Shown piece by piece: positions 34,104 to 42,234 of a DNA stretch of 43,182 nt; the first letter of the stretch is position 1; every line of letters begins with the position of its first letter. Position numbers and translations under genes: made by a program. The DNA comes from UBA5336 sp964492485 (GTDB taxonomy: Bacteria > Pseudomonadota > Alphaproteobacteria > Caulobacterales > Hyphomonadaceae): assembly GCA_964492485.1 (NCBI GenBank), contig CAZBKM010000021.1, positions 1-43,182 of the forward strand, in the 5' to 3' direction. The notes beneath the pieces are model-generated. The model was not told the DNA's origin. It made no database searches and was given only the letters and a program-made list of their open reading frames with translations.

Positions 34104-35171
34104 TCAGGCGGCGATTTTCTGGTTCAGGCTGCCGCCCTCATAGCGCCGGGCCATGTCGGCCATCGGGATCGGTGTGATCTTCGAGGCCATCCCTTCGGCG
34201 CCGAACTGCTGATAGCGGTCCATGCAGATCTTGCGCATGGCTTCCTTGGCCGGCTTGAGATACTTCCGGGGATCGAATTCCGAGGGGTTCTCGTGGAACG
34301 CCTTTCGGATGGCGGCGGTGATCGCCATGCGATTGTCGGTGTCGATGTTCACCTTGCGCACGCCATGCTTGATGCCGCGCTGGATTTCCTCAACCGGTAC
34401 GCCCCAGGTCTGCGGCATCTCCCCGCCATAACGGTTGATGAGGTCCTGCAGGTCTTCCGGCACCGAAGACGAGCCGTGCATCACCAGATGGGTGTTCGGC
34501 AGGCGGCGATGGATTTCCTCGATCACATTCATGGCGAGGACCTCGCCATCCGGCTTGCGGGTGAACTTGTAGGCGCCGTGCGACGTGCCCATGGCGATGG
34601 CCAGGGCGTCCACATTCGTCTTGGAGACGAAGTCGACGGCCTGATCCGGATCGGTCAGGAGTTGGGAGTGGTCGAGCTTGCCCTCGAAGCCATGGCCGTC
34701 CTCCTTCTCGCCCATGCCGGTCTCGAGGCTGCCGAGCACGCCGAGTTCCCCCTCGACCGAGGCGCCGACCCAGTGTGCCATGTCGCAGACCTGGCGGGTG
34801 ACATCCACATTGTATTCGTAGGAGGCGGGGGTCTTGCCGTCGGCTTCCAGCGAGCCGTCCATCATCACGGAGGTGAACCCGTACTGCAGCGCCGTGGCGC
34901 AGGTGGCGGGGCTGTTGCCGTGATCCTGGTGCATGCAGACCGGAATGTGCGGGTACATTTCCGCCATGGCATCGATAAGGTGCTTCAGGACGATGTCGTT
35001 CGCATAGGAGCGGGCGCCCCGGCTGGCCTGGATGATCACCGGCGCGTTCACCGCATCGGCGGCCTCCATGATGGCCAGTGCCTGTTCCATGTTGTTGATG
35101 TTGAAGGCCGGCAGGCCATAGCCGTGCTCGGCCGCATGATCGAGAAGCTGTCTCAGCGTGATGCGTGCCAT
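34104..35171 (-). CDS. fba: Class II fructose-bisphosphate aldolase
   Basis: A 355-residue aldolase of the class II, Calvin-type subfamily length. Asp83 and His84 in CMHQDHGNSP form part of the active/zinc site; GFTSVMMDGSL, GTSHGAYKF and VMHGSSS carry the remaining zinc and phosphate ligands. It splits fructose 1,6-bisphosphate into the two triose phosphates, or the reverse. The start at 35171 is set by MARITLRQLLDHA, with AACGAGGAC upstream. It is the last gene of the tkt-gap-pgk-fba series, 54 bases after pgk. No RuBisCO or phosphoribulokinase gene is here, so glycolysis/gluconeogenesis is the likely use. Confidence 0.97.
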   Translation of the reverse strand: MARITLRQLLDHAAEHGYGLPAFNINNMEQALAIMEAADAVNAPVIIQASRGARSYANDIVLKHLIDAMAEMYPHIPVCMHQDHGNSPATCATALQYGFTSVMMDGSLEADGKTPASYEYNVDVTRQVCDMAHWVGASVEGELGVLGSLETGMGEKEDGHGFEGKLDHSQLLTDPDQAVDFVSKTNVDALAIAMGTSHGAYKFTRKPDGEVLAMNVIEEIHRRLPNTHLVMHGSSSVPEDLQDLINRYGGEMPQTWGVPVEEIQRGIKHGVRKVNIDTDNRMAITAAIRKAFHENPSEFDPRKYLKPAKEAMRKICMDRYQQFGAEGMASKITPIPMADMARRYEGGSLNQKIAA

Positions 35172-35225
35172 GTCCTCGTTCCTCTTTCCCACGTCCTGAT
35201 CTGGGCCTGCGCCCCTGTCTTGTCC

Positions 35226-36422
35226 CTAGGCGCGCAGGGCTTCAACCCCTGGAAGGTGCTTGCCCTCCATCCATTCAAGGAATGCGCCACCGGCTGTCGA
35301 CACGAAGGTGAAATCGTCCGCGACGCCGGCATGGTTCAGTGCGGCCACCGTGTCGCCACCGCCCGCCACTGCCACGAGTTGACCGCGGATGGCGCGCGTG
35401 GCCACCGCGCGGGCGGCCGAGACCGTAGCCTTGTCGAAGGGCGTCAGTTCGAACGCGCCCAGCGGGCCGTTCCACACCACCGTTCGCGCCACATCCATGG
35501 CCGCGGCGAGGATCGCCACCGATTGCGGGCCGGCATCGAGGATCATCTCGTCATCGGCCACTTCGGAGACACCGCAGACGCGATGCGGCGCGTCGGCTTC
35601 GAAGGCCTTTGCCGCGACCACGTCCTGGGGCAGCAGAATGTCGCAACCAGCGGCCGCTGCCGCTGCCTCGATCCGCCGCGCCGTGTCGGCCTGGTCGCGC
35701 TCGCACAGTGATTTCCCCACGGGATGGCCCCGTGCTGAAAGGAAGGTGTTGGCCATCCCACCTCCGATGGCCAGCGCGTCCACCCGGGAGACGAGGTTCT
35801 CCAGGAGCGCGATCTTCGTGGAGACCTTCGCGCCTCCGACCACCGCCAGCACCGGACGCTCCGGCGTGCCCAGAGCCGCCTTCAGTGCCGCGAGTTCGCG
35901 TTCCATGGCGCGTCCGGCATAGGCCGGAAGCCGGCGGGCAATGCCCTCGGTGGAGGCGTGGGCGCGATGAGCCGCGGAGAACGCGTCATTGACGTAGAGA
36001 TCCCCCAGAGCGGCCAGGGCTCCGGCGAAGTCGGGATCGTTGGCCTCCTCGCCAGGATGGAACCGGGTGTTCTCCAGCACGGCAACCTCGCCGGGCGCGA
36101 GCGCGGCCAGGGCCGCCTCTGCCGGCGCGCCGACGCAATCGTCGGCGAACCGGACCGGCGCCCCGATCACGTCCTCGAAGGCGCGCGCCACGGGGGCGAG
36201 CGACATGTCCGCAACCCGCTTGCCCTTCGGTCGGTCGAAATGGGCCAGCAGGGCGACCCGAGCCCCTTTTCCCGTCAGGTCCTGCACGGTCTCGCGTGCG
36301 GCCACGAGGCGGGTGGCATCCGTGACCGCGCCGGCCTCCATGGGCACATTGAAGTCGACCCGGACGAGGGCGGTCTGGCCCGTAATCTCGCCCAGATCGT
36401 CCAGGGTGCGGAATTCGCTCAT
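35226..36422 (-). CDS. pgk: Phosphoglycerate kinase
   Basis: A 398-residue protein of standard length. RVDFNVPM near residues 21-28, AHFDRPKG, NTRFHPGEE, GGAKVSTKIALLENL and the C-terminal GGGDTVAAL loop (nucleotide) are all present. It interconverts 1,3-bisphosphoglycerate plus ADP and 3-phosphoglycerate plus ATP in the cytosol. The start at 36422 (MSEFRTLDD) has a weak GAGCGAG site. It lies 29 bases after gap and 54 bases before fba, so all three are likely one operon. Confidence 0.97.
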   Translation of the reverse strand: MSEFRTLDDLGEITGQTALVRVDFNVPMEAGAVTDATRLVAARETVQDLTGKGARVALLAHFDRPKGKRVADMSLAPVARAFEDVIGAPVRFADDCVGAPAEAALAALAPGEVAVLENTRFHPGEEANDPDFAGALAALGDLYVNDAFSAAHRAHASTEGIARRLPAYAGRAMERELAALKAALGTPERPVLAVVGGAKVSTKIALLENLVSRVDALAIGGGMANTFLSARGHPVGKSLCERDQADTARRIEAAAAAAGCDILLPQDVVAAKAFEADAPHRVCGVSEVADDEMILDAGPQSVAILAAAMDVARTVVWNGPLGAFELTPFDKATVSAARAVATRAIRGQLVAVAGGGDTVAALNHAGVADDFTFVSTAGGAFLEWMEGKHLPGVEALRA

Positions 36423-36451
36423 GGTCGGCTCGCTCGATCGGGGCGTAAGGG

Positions 36452-37459
36452 TCAGATCAGGCTGGACATGTGGACGGCGGTGTCGCTCATGCGCGTGGCG
36501 AAGCCCCACTCATTGTCGTACCAGGACAGGACCCGCACCAGCGTGCCGTCCACTACCTGTGTCTGCGGAAGCGCAAAGGTCGAGGACGCGGGATTGTGGT
36601 TGAAATCGGCCGAGACCAGCGGCGCATCTGTGTAGGCCAGCACACCCGCCATGGGGCCATCGGCAGCGGCCACCACTGCGGCGTTGATCTCCTCCGCCGT
36701 CGTTGGCCTGCCGGCATCGAACACCAGATCGACCATGGAGACGTTCGGCGTCGGGACCCGCACGGCCGAACCGTCGAGCTTGCCGTTCAGCTCCGGCAGA
36801 ACGAGACCGACGGCCTTGGCCGCGCCGGTGGAGGTCGGGATCATCGACGAGCCGGCGGCCCGCGCCCGGTAGAGGTCCTTGTGCATCCGGTCCAGTGTCG
36901 GCTGGTCGCCGGTAAAGGCGTGAACCGTGGTCATGTAGCCGCGTTGAATTCCGACCAGATCGTTGAGCACCTTTGCCACGGGGGCCAGGCAATTGGTCGT
37001 GCACGAGGCGTTGGAGACCACCGTGTCATCGGCCGTCAGCGTGGCATGGTTCACGCCGTAGACGATGGTCTTGTCGGCTCCCTTTGCCGGCGCGGAGACC
37101 AGAACCCGCTTCGCGCCCGCGTCGAGGTGGGCGGCTGCCTTGTCGCGGTCGGTAAAGATGCCGGTGCATTCCAGCGCGATGTCGACGCCCAGCTCGCGGT
37201 GTGGCAGTTCCCCGGGATCGCGTACGGCGGTACAGCGAAAGGCGCGATCGCCGACGCGGATCGTCTCGCCATCGACGCTTACGGTTTCGGCCAGGCGGCC
37301 ATGGACAGAGTCGTATTGCAGGAGATGGGCATTGGTCTCCACGGGGCCGAGATCGTTGATCGCGACCACTTCGATGTCCTTCCGGTCGTGCTCGATGATC
37401 GAGCGCAGGACCAGACGTCCAATCCGGCCAAATCCATTGATCGCGACACGCACCGCCAT
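36452..37459 (-). CDS. gap: Glyceraldehyde-3-phosphate dehydrogenase, type I
   Basis: A 335-residue enzyme. NAD site INGFGRIGR (7-15), with Asp36 in AINDLG favouring NAD; catalytic Cys153 in SNASCTTNCLAP; His180 in TTVHAFTGDQ; WYDNEWGF near the C-terminus. It oxidises glyceraldehyde 3-phosphate to 1,3-bisphosphoglycerate. AAGGAAGG precedes the start at 37459. It is 151 bases after tkt, a spacer that holds a long inverted repeat, and 29 bases before pgk. Confidence 0.97.
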   Translation of the reverse strand: MAVRVAINGFGRIGRLVLRSIIEHDRKDIEVVAINDLGPVETNAHLLQYDSVHGRLAETVSVDGETIRVGDRAFRCTAVRDPGELPHRELGVDIALECTGIFTDRDKAAAHLDAGAKRVLVSAPAKGADKTIVYGVNHATLTADDTVVSNASCTTNCLAPVAKVLNDLVGIQRGYMTTVHAFTGDQPTLDRMHKDLYRARAAGSSMIPTSTGAAKAVGLVLPELNGKLDGSAVRVPTPNVSMVDLVFDAGRPTTAEEINAAVVAAADGPMAGVLAYTDAPLVSADFNHNPASSTFALPQTQVVDGTLVRVLSWYDNEWGFATRMSDTAVHMSSLI

Positions 37460-37512
37460 GGCGTTTTTCCTTCCTTTATCCTCAGTCAGCTGCCGATCCT
37501 TGCCGGCGGTGT

Positions 37513-37612
37513 AGCCCCGTCACGCCACCGCGTCCAGCGGTCGACAGCCGTCCTTTGGTCCCATGGGAATGCAGGATGCGGGCCAAGCGTTGCGGTGTGA
37601 CGCCTCGGGGCT
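37513..37612. repeat. Long imperfect inverted repeat in the tkt-gap spacer
   Basis: The left arm (37513-37531) begins AGCCCCGTCACGCC and the right arm (37592-37612) ends TGACGCCTCGGGGCT. Outer AGCCCC/GGGGCT, middle GTCAC/GTGAC and inner ACCGC/GCGGT blocks pair with small bulges around about 60 bases. The right arm overlaps the tkt stop codon (37611-37613). It could be a 3'-end processing or stability structure, or a small repeat element. Confidence 0.5.
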
Positions 37613-39581
37613 AAAGGCGGGCGCGCACGGCCTCGACCACGGCCTCGGCCGTGATGCCGAAATGCCGGTAGAGGTCCTGATACGGCGCCGAACCGCCGAA
37701 CCCATCCATCCCGACGAAGCCCCCCTCGGAGCCGATCCAACGATCCCATCCGAACCGCACGCCCGCCTCCACCGCCACCCGGGGGAGGTTTCGGCCCAGC
37801 ACCTCGTCACGATAGGCCGGGTCCTGCGCGTCGAACAGCTCCATGCATGGAACCGAGACGACCCGCGCCGCTATGCCTTCTGCCTTGAGGGTCGCTTGCG
37901 CGTCCAGCGCCAGCGACACTTCGGAGCCCGTGGCAAGGATCACCGCCTGGGCCTCCCCTTCGGCCGGGGAGAGGACATAGGCGCCCCGGGCCGACAGGTT
38001 CTCCGTCACATGATCCTTGCGCGCCGGCGGCACGCTCTGCCGGGTCAGCGCGATCAGCGACGGCCCGTCGGTGTGCCGGATTGCGAGCTCCCAGCACTCC
38101 GCCGTCTCGACCCCGTCGCAGGGACGAAAGACCTTGAGGCGGGGCATCGCCCGAAGGCTCGAAATGTGCTCTACCGGCTGGTGTGTTGGGCCATCCTCGC
38201 CGAGGCCGATGGAATCATGGGTCATCACGTGAACGACCCGCAGGCCCATCAGGGCGCCGATCCGGATCGCGGCACGCGAATAGTCCGAGAACACGAGGAA
38301 CGTGCCGGAATAGGGCAACACCCCGCCATGCAGCGCCATGCCATTCATGGCCGCTGCCATGCCGTGCTCGCGCACGCCGTAGTGGATGTAGCGTCCGCCC
38401 GGCGTCTCTGCGGTCATCGCAGCGGTGTGCGAGGTCATCGTGTTGTTGGATCCGGAGAGATCCGCAGACCCGCCAACCAGTTCCGGAATGGCGGCGGTCA
38501 GCGGTTCCAGCACGGCGCCGGACCATTTGCGCGTCGCGTCGGCCTTGCCGGCTGCGACCACGGCCTTCTTGTGCGCGGCGATCAGGTCCGACAGGCCCTC
38601 AGGCACGTCGCCCTTGAGCGCGGCCTCGAACGCGGCCCGACGGGGCGAGGTGGCGAGGCGTTCGGCCCAGGCCGTATGCTTCGCGGCCCGGTTCGCACCG
38701 ATGCGACGCCAGGCATCCTCGATCGCGGCAGGCACCTCGAAGGGTGGATGCGGCCATCCGATCGCCTCACGTATTCCGGCGATCTCCTCGGCTCCATAGG
38801 GGCCGCCATGGGCCTTGCCCGTGCCGGCGATGGTCGGCGCGCCATAGCCGATGACCGTCTTGCAGGCGACCATGGCGGGGCGATCCTGGTTCCTGGCCCA
38901 GGCCAGTGCCGCCTCTATCTCCTCGGGATCGTGGCCGTCGACGCGCCGGGTGACCCAGCCTGCAGCCTCGAAGCGCTGGCACTGGTCGGTGCTGTCAGCG
39001 AGCTCCGTACCCCCATCGATGGTCACGGCGTTGTCGTCGAACAGGACGATCAGCTTGTTCAGGCGCATGTGGCCGGCCAGCGTGATCGCCTCCTGGGAGA
39101 CACCTTCCATCAGGCAGCCATCGCCCGCGAGCACCCAGGTGTGGTGATCGACAAGGTCGTCACCGAAACGCGCGTTCAGATGGCGCTCCGCGATGGCCAT
39201 GCCGACGGCGGCGCCAAGCCCCTGACCAAGGGGACCCGTCGTGGTCTCCACGCCGGCGGTGATGAAATTCTCCGGATGGCCGGGGGTCGAGCTGCCGAGC
39301 TGGCGAAAGTTCCGGATATCGTCGCGGCTGACACTGGCATAGCCCGTCAGGTGAAGGAGCGCATAGAGCAGCATCGAGCCATGGCCCGCCGAGAGCACGA
39401 ACCGGTCGCGATCGGCCCAGTCGGGCGCCTTCGGATCGTAGTTGAGATGGCGCGAGAACAGCACGGTAGCCACGTCCGCCATGCCGAGCGGCAGGCCCAC
39501 ATGTCCAGACTTCGCCTGTTCGACCGCGTCCATGGACAGGGCCCGGATGGCATTGGCGAGATCGGCATGGGAAACGGACAT
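37611..39581 (-). CDS. tkt: Transketolase
   Basis: A 656-residue thiamine-diphosphate enzyme. The ThDP/Mg motif is GDGCLMEG, ending at LFDDN; GLPLGMADVATVLF, HGSMLLYALLHLTGY and STPGHPE are the N-terminal substrate signatures; REHGMAAAMNG carries the activating glutamate, and GLGEDGPTHQPVE the transketolase motif. It moves two-carbon ketol units in the pentose phosphate or sugar-rearrangement pathway. The start at 39581 (MSVSHADLANAIRAL) has AAAGG upstream. It heads the tkt-gap-pgk-fba set and is divergent from the DUF4164-zapA pair, 94 bases away. Confidence 0.97.
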   Translation of the reverse strand: MSVSHADLANAIRALSMDAVEQAKSGHVGLPLGMADVATVLFSRHLNYDPKAPDWADRDRFVLSAGHGSMLLYALLHLTGYASVSRDDIRNFRQLGSSTPGHPENFITAGVETTTGPLGQGLGAAVGMAIAERHLNARFGDDLVDHHTWVLAGDGCLMEGVSQEAITLAGHMRLNKLIVLFDDNAVTIDGGTELADSTDQCQRFEAAGWVTRRVDGHDPEEIEAALAWARNQDRPAMVACKTVIGYGAPTIAGTGKAHGGPYGAEEIAGIREAIGWPHPPFEVPAAIEDAWRRIGANRAAKHTAWAERLATSPRRAAFEAALKGDVPEGLSDLIAAHKKAVVAAGKADATRKWSGAVLEPLTAAIPELVGGSADLSGSNNTMTSHTAAMTAETPGGRYIHYGVREHGMAAAMNGMALHGGVLPYSGTFLVFSDYSRAAIRIGALMGLRVVHVMTHDSIGLGEDGPTHQPVEHISSLRAMPRLKVFRPCDGVETAECWELAIRHTDGPSLIALTRQSVPPARKDHVTENLSARGAYVLSPAEGEAQAVILATGSEVSLALDAQATLKAEGIAARVVSVPCMELFDAQDPAYRDEVLGRNLPRVAVEAGVRFGWDRWIGSEGGFVGMDGFGGSAPYQDLYRHFGITAEAVVEAVRARL

Positions 39582-39675
39582 GGGGCGGCCTTTCGAGTTT
39601 GCCGTTCCGATGGCGAACGCCGGGTCCCGCGTCAAGCCGCTTGGCGGCGGCGGCGCGGAGGGCTAGGAGTGAGGC

Positions 39676-39951
39676 ATGGCTGAGATGGACACGGCCCTGA
39701 AAAGGCTGGAGACGGCATTGTCGCGCCTCGACGGGGCGATGGACAGCCTGTTCGAGCGCGCCGGCGATCCTGCCGTTCTGCGCCGTGAGGTTGCCATCCT
39801 GGCGGAGGATCGCGACCAGCTTGCCGAAGATCTCGACCAGGCACTTGCGCGGGAGGCCGAGCTGCAGAGCCTCGCCGACGAAGCCTCCCAGGCGCTCGGG
39901 GCGGCGATCGCGGAGGTACGTGCCGCGCTCAACGCACGCGAGGGGCTGTAG
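39676..39951 (+). CDS. DUF4164-type coiled-coil protein upstream of zapA
   Basis: A 91-residue almost fully helical protein (TALKRLETALSRLDGAMDSL, DRDQLAEDLDQALAREAELQ). Length, coiled-coil pattern and position directly before zapA match the DUF4164 protein found at this place in many Alphaproteobacteria. Its role is not established; a link to ZapA and the division site is inferred from the gene pair. AGGAGTGAGG precedes the ATG. Its stop codon is immediately followed by the zapA ATG. Confidence 0.85.
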   Translation: MAEMDTALKRLETALSRLDGAMDSLFERAGDPAVLRREVAILAEDRDQLAEDLDQALAREAELQSLADEASQALGAAIAEVRAALNAREGL

Positions 39952-40263
39952 ATGGCGGTCGCACGGATCACGCTGCGCGGGCGTAGCTATTCCATCGCCT
40001 GTGCGCCGGGTCAGGAGGCCCGGCTGGAGACGCTCGCCCGCCGGCTCGAGGCCCGTATCGGCAAGATCGGTGAAGCCGTTGGTGATGTCGGCGAGGACAG
40101 GCTGATGCTGATCGCGGCGCTGTCCCTGCTCGACGAGCTGGACGGCCTGCGGGAAAAGGCCAGCAACAGTGCGGCCGAACGCCGGGCCGCCGCCGCCATA
40201 CTGGACGCGGCCGCACGGATCGAGGCGATCGCCGCGCGCGCCGAAGTTCCCGATACCGATTGA
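39952..40263 (+). CDS. zapA: Cell division protein ZapA
   Basis: A 103-residue protein with the ZapA pattern: ITLRGRSYSIACAPGQEARL, LARRLEARI and a helical region with DRLMLIAALSLLDEL, then a charged coiled coil. ZapA bundles FtsZ filaments at the division ring in the cytosol. It starts with no gap after the DUF4164 gene, so translation is coupled. The 6S RNA often found after zapA has no room here: the next gene begins 52 bases downstream. Confidence 0.92.
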   Translation: MAVARITLRGRSYSIACAPGQEARLETLARRLEARIGKIGEAVGDVGEDRLMLIAALSLLDELDGLREKASNSAAERRAAAAILDAAARIEAIAARAEVPDTD

Positions 40264-40315
40264 CCCGGCCGCAAGCGCGGTGGAGGGATCATCGCCTCAC
40301 CAGCCGGAGCCTGCC

Positions 40316-40573
40316 ATGCGCCGCAGCGACAATCTTCAACCCTTTCTGCTGGGTGTGCCTTCCGAAGAGGGCGGCCATCGCCTGGTTCTCGATCCCACCT
40401 ATTTCGACGGCCTCGACGAAGTGGGTGGCCTGATGGCCGAGATGGCGCGCCTCTATGCCGAAAGCTTCGTGCAATCGGGGCGGGCCCGCGACCTGGACGA
40501 CGCGCTCGAGCAGATCGAGGAGGGATATGTTCTCGCCCTTCAGGACGCGGCCGACGAGGATGAGTCCGCCTGA
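40316..40573 (+). CDS. Hypothetical protein, 85 residues
   Basis: A small acidic protein I do not recognise. It starts MRRSDNLQPFLLGVPSEEGG, continues with a possible strand (HRLVLDPTYFDG) and a long helix (LMAEMARLYAESFVQSGRA), and ends in an acidic tail (DAADEDESA). No signal or membrane helix. CCGGAGC precedes the ATG. It follows zapA by 52 bases, so it may share its transcript, and overlaps the convergent XRE gene by 34 bases. Confidence 0.7.
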   Translation: MRRSDNLQPFLLGVPSEEGGHRLVLDPTYFDGLDEVGGLMAEMARLYAESFVQSGRARDLDDALEQIEEGYVLALQDAADEDESA

Positions 40574-40914
40574 TCCGCCGCGGCGTCCAGGAAATGTATC
40601 AGCTTGGCGCGGGCGGTCTGGTCGAGGCGGGCGTAGAGACGAAGCATCCGGTCCGCGTCTTCCGGCAGGGCGGCCGTCGGGCTTGCGAAGTCATTGGCGG
40701 CGGCCTCACCGTAGAAATAGCCGACGGGCGCTTCGAGCGCCTCAGCCAGCCTCATGAGGAAAGCCGGTGTCGGACGGGTTTCTCCGGTCTCGTACTTGTG
40801 CAGCCTGCGAAAATCGGCACCGGTCCGCTGGCCCAGCTCCTTGAGCGTCAGCCCGAGGGCGCGGCGGCGGCGGGCCAGCCGGCCTGCGATGATGTCATCC
40901 AGCCGTTCGTGCAT
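40540..40914 (-). CDS. XRE-family transcriptional regulator
   Basis: A 124-residue protein. The helix-turn-helix lies near residues 12-66: RLARRRRALGLTLKELGQRT, then LHKYETGETRPTPAFLMRLA and EALEAPVGYFY, a close match to the Cro/C1 type. The C-terminal 50 residues are acidic and helical, ending SSSSAAS. It should bind DNA as a dimer; targets are unknown. The ATG at 40914 follows GGGGAAG, and a stop codon lies in frame just upstream. A 12-bp tandem repeat lies in its leader at 40929-40988. It is divergent from a GST-like gene, and may control it. Confidence 0.88.
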   Translation of the reverse strand: MHERLDDIIAGRLARRRRALGLTLKELGQRTGADFRRLHKYETGETRPTPAFLMRLAEALEAPVGYFYGEAAANDFASPTAALPEDADRMLRLYARLDQTARAKLIHFLDAAADQADSSSSAAS

Positions 40915-40928
40915 CTCGTCGTCTTCCC

Positions 40929-40988
40929 CTTATCCTGGCCCTTATCCTGGCGCTTATCCTGGCGCTTATCCTGGCGCTTATCCTCGTG
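40929..40988 (-). repeat. Tandem 12-bp repeat in the XRE gene leader
   Basis: Four near-identical units plus a diverged fifth: CTTATCCTGGCC (40929-40940), CTTATCCTGGCG three times (40941-40976) and CTTATCCTCGTG (40977-40988). On the minus strand the unit is CGCCAGGATAAG, ending 15 bases before the XRE ATG. All frames through it are open, and one minus-strand reading gives KRQD repeats. Confidence 0.92.
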
Positions 40989-41137
40989 CGCGTCGGTCTC
41001 ACGCCGGCGCGCGCTTGCAGAGATCGCAACATCGATGCCAGCCGGCCGAGCGGCCGCTTGACCGGCCTTGTTCCTGGCACTCATAGTGTCAAAAACACGC
41101 CGGGGGCATCAGCCCCGTCCAACAGGGGAGGAAGGCC

Positions 41138-42178
41138 ATGCCGGCCGAGACGTCGCCACTTGAACTCATGGGTGCGCCGGGCTCACCCTATACCCGCAAG
41201 ATGCTCGCCCTGCTGCGCTACCGCCGGATTCCCCATGCGATCCTGTGGGGCGGCCATCAGGCGCCCCCCGCCGGCTATCCCGAGCCGAAGGTCAAGCTCC
41301 TGCCGACCGTTTACTTTCGGGACGAGGCGGGAAATCTTGAGGCCGCCGTCGACAGCACGCCGATCCTCCGGCGGCTGGAGCGGGACGTCCCGGCGCGGGG
41401 CGTGCTCCCGCCCGATCCGGCAATCCGCTTCCTGAACGATCTGATCGAGGACTATGCCGACGAATGGCTGACCAAGGCCATGTTTCATTTCCGCTGGTAC
41501 CATCAGGCAGACAGGGACAATGCCGGCCCGCTCCTGGTCTACTGGTCGCAGCCCACCCTGTCGGCGGACGCGGCGCAGCAAGCCGCCGCCGCCTTCACCA
41601 AGCGCCAGTTCGACCGGCTCTACGTGGTCGGCTCCAATGACGTGACCGCCCGCACGATCGAGGACAGCTACGAGCGGTTCGTCGCAATCCTGGACACGCT
41701 CATCGCGGATGCCGGCTTCGTGCTCGGCGCGCGCCCGGCTTCGGCGGATTTCGCGATCTATGGGCAACTGACCCAGTTGGCGATCGTCGAGCCGACCTCG
41801 GCGGCCATTACGAACGCCCGCTCACCGCGTGTTCGCGCCTGGCTTGACAGGGTGGAGGACCTGTCGGGTCTGCGCGACGTGATCGACGACTGGTCCGACC
41901 GCGATGCACTGGCGGGGCGGCTGGAGCCCCTGCTGACGGAGATCGGGCGGGTCTATGCGCCCTTCCTGCGCGCGAATGCCGCGGCCGTGGAGGCGCGGTC
42001 CGACCGGGTCGATGCGACGATCGACGGGCGTCCCTGGACCCAGCCGCCCTTCCCCTATCAGGCGAAGTGCCTGATGTCGCTGCGCGAGGCTTATGGGGCG
42101 CTTTCAGGAGACGACAGGGCCTGGGTCGACCAGATGCTGTCGGACACGGGTTGCGGAGTGCTGTTCGACGACGCCTGA
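41138..42178 (+). CDS. GST-like protein with extended C-terminus
   Basis: A 346-residue protein. The N-terminus LELMGAPGSPYTRKMLALLR is a GST thioredoxin-fold start with SPY at the glutathione-binding turn, and VKLLPTVYF carries the cis-proline. The C-terminal part is all helical and much longer than in classical GSTs, with DWSDRDALAGRLEPLL and PWTQPPFPYQAKCLMSLREA near the end. Catalytic activity is uncertain. GGGGAGGAAGG precedes the ATG at 41138. It is divergent from the XRE regulator and converges on the E2 gene. It is not closely similar to the 33065-34024 GST by eye. Confidence 0.8.
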   Translation: MPAETSPLELMGAPGSPYTRKMLALLRYRRIPHAILWGGHQAPPAGYPEPKVKLLPTVYFRDEAGNLEAAVDSTPILRRLERDVPARGVLPPDPAIRFLNDLIEDYADEWLTKAMFHFRWYHQADRDNAGPLLVYWSQPTLSADAAQQAAAAFTKRQFDRLYVVGSNDVTARTIEDSYERFVAILDTLIADAGFVLGARPASADFAIYGQLTQLAIVEPTSAAITNARSPRVRAWLDRVEDLSGLRDVIDDWSDRDALAGRLEPLLTEIGRVYAPFLRANAAAVEARSDRVDATIDGRPWTQPPFPYQAKCLMSLREAYGALSGDDRAWVDQMLSDTGCGVLFDDA

Positions 42179-42200
42179 ACCGGGCGTGGGTCGACCCGGT

Positions 42201-42220
42201 CGGGCGAGGCGGTTCGCCCG
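42201..42220. terminator. Hairpin between convergent GST-like and E2 genes
   Basis: Arms CGGGCGA (42201-42207) and TCGCCCG (42214-42220) with a 6-base loop. No T-run on either strand, so a weak or Rho-assisted end is possible. Confidence 0.35.
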
Positions 42221-42234
42221 CGCGGTGCCCCGGC

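Noticed and set aside
37563..39683. A long plus-strand open frame opposite tkt
   Set aside because: Shadow of transketolase; rich in His, Gly and Arg with no family motif.
40264..40315. 6S RNA expected after zapA
   Set aside because: Only 52 bases separate zapA from the next gene, too short for 6S RNA.
40848..41084. A 78-codon minus-strand frame with KRQD repeats overlapping the XRE gene
   Set aside because: Third positions are not G/C-rich before the repeat, it overlaps the clear HTH gene in another frame, and the open state comes from the 12-bp repeat.
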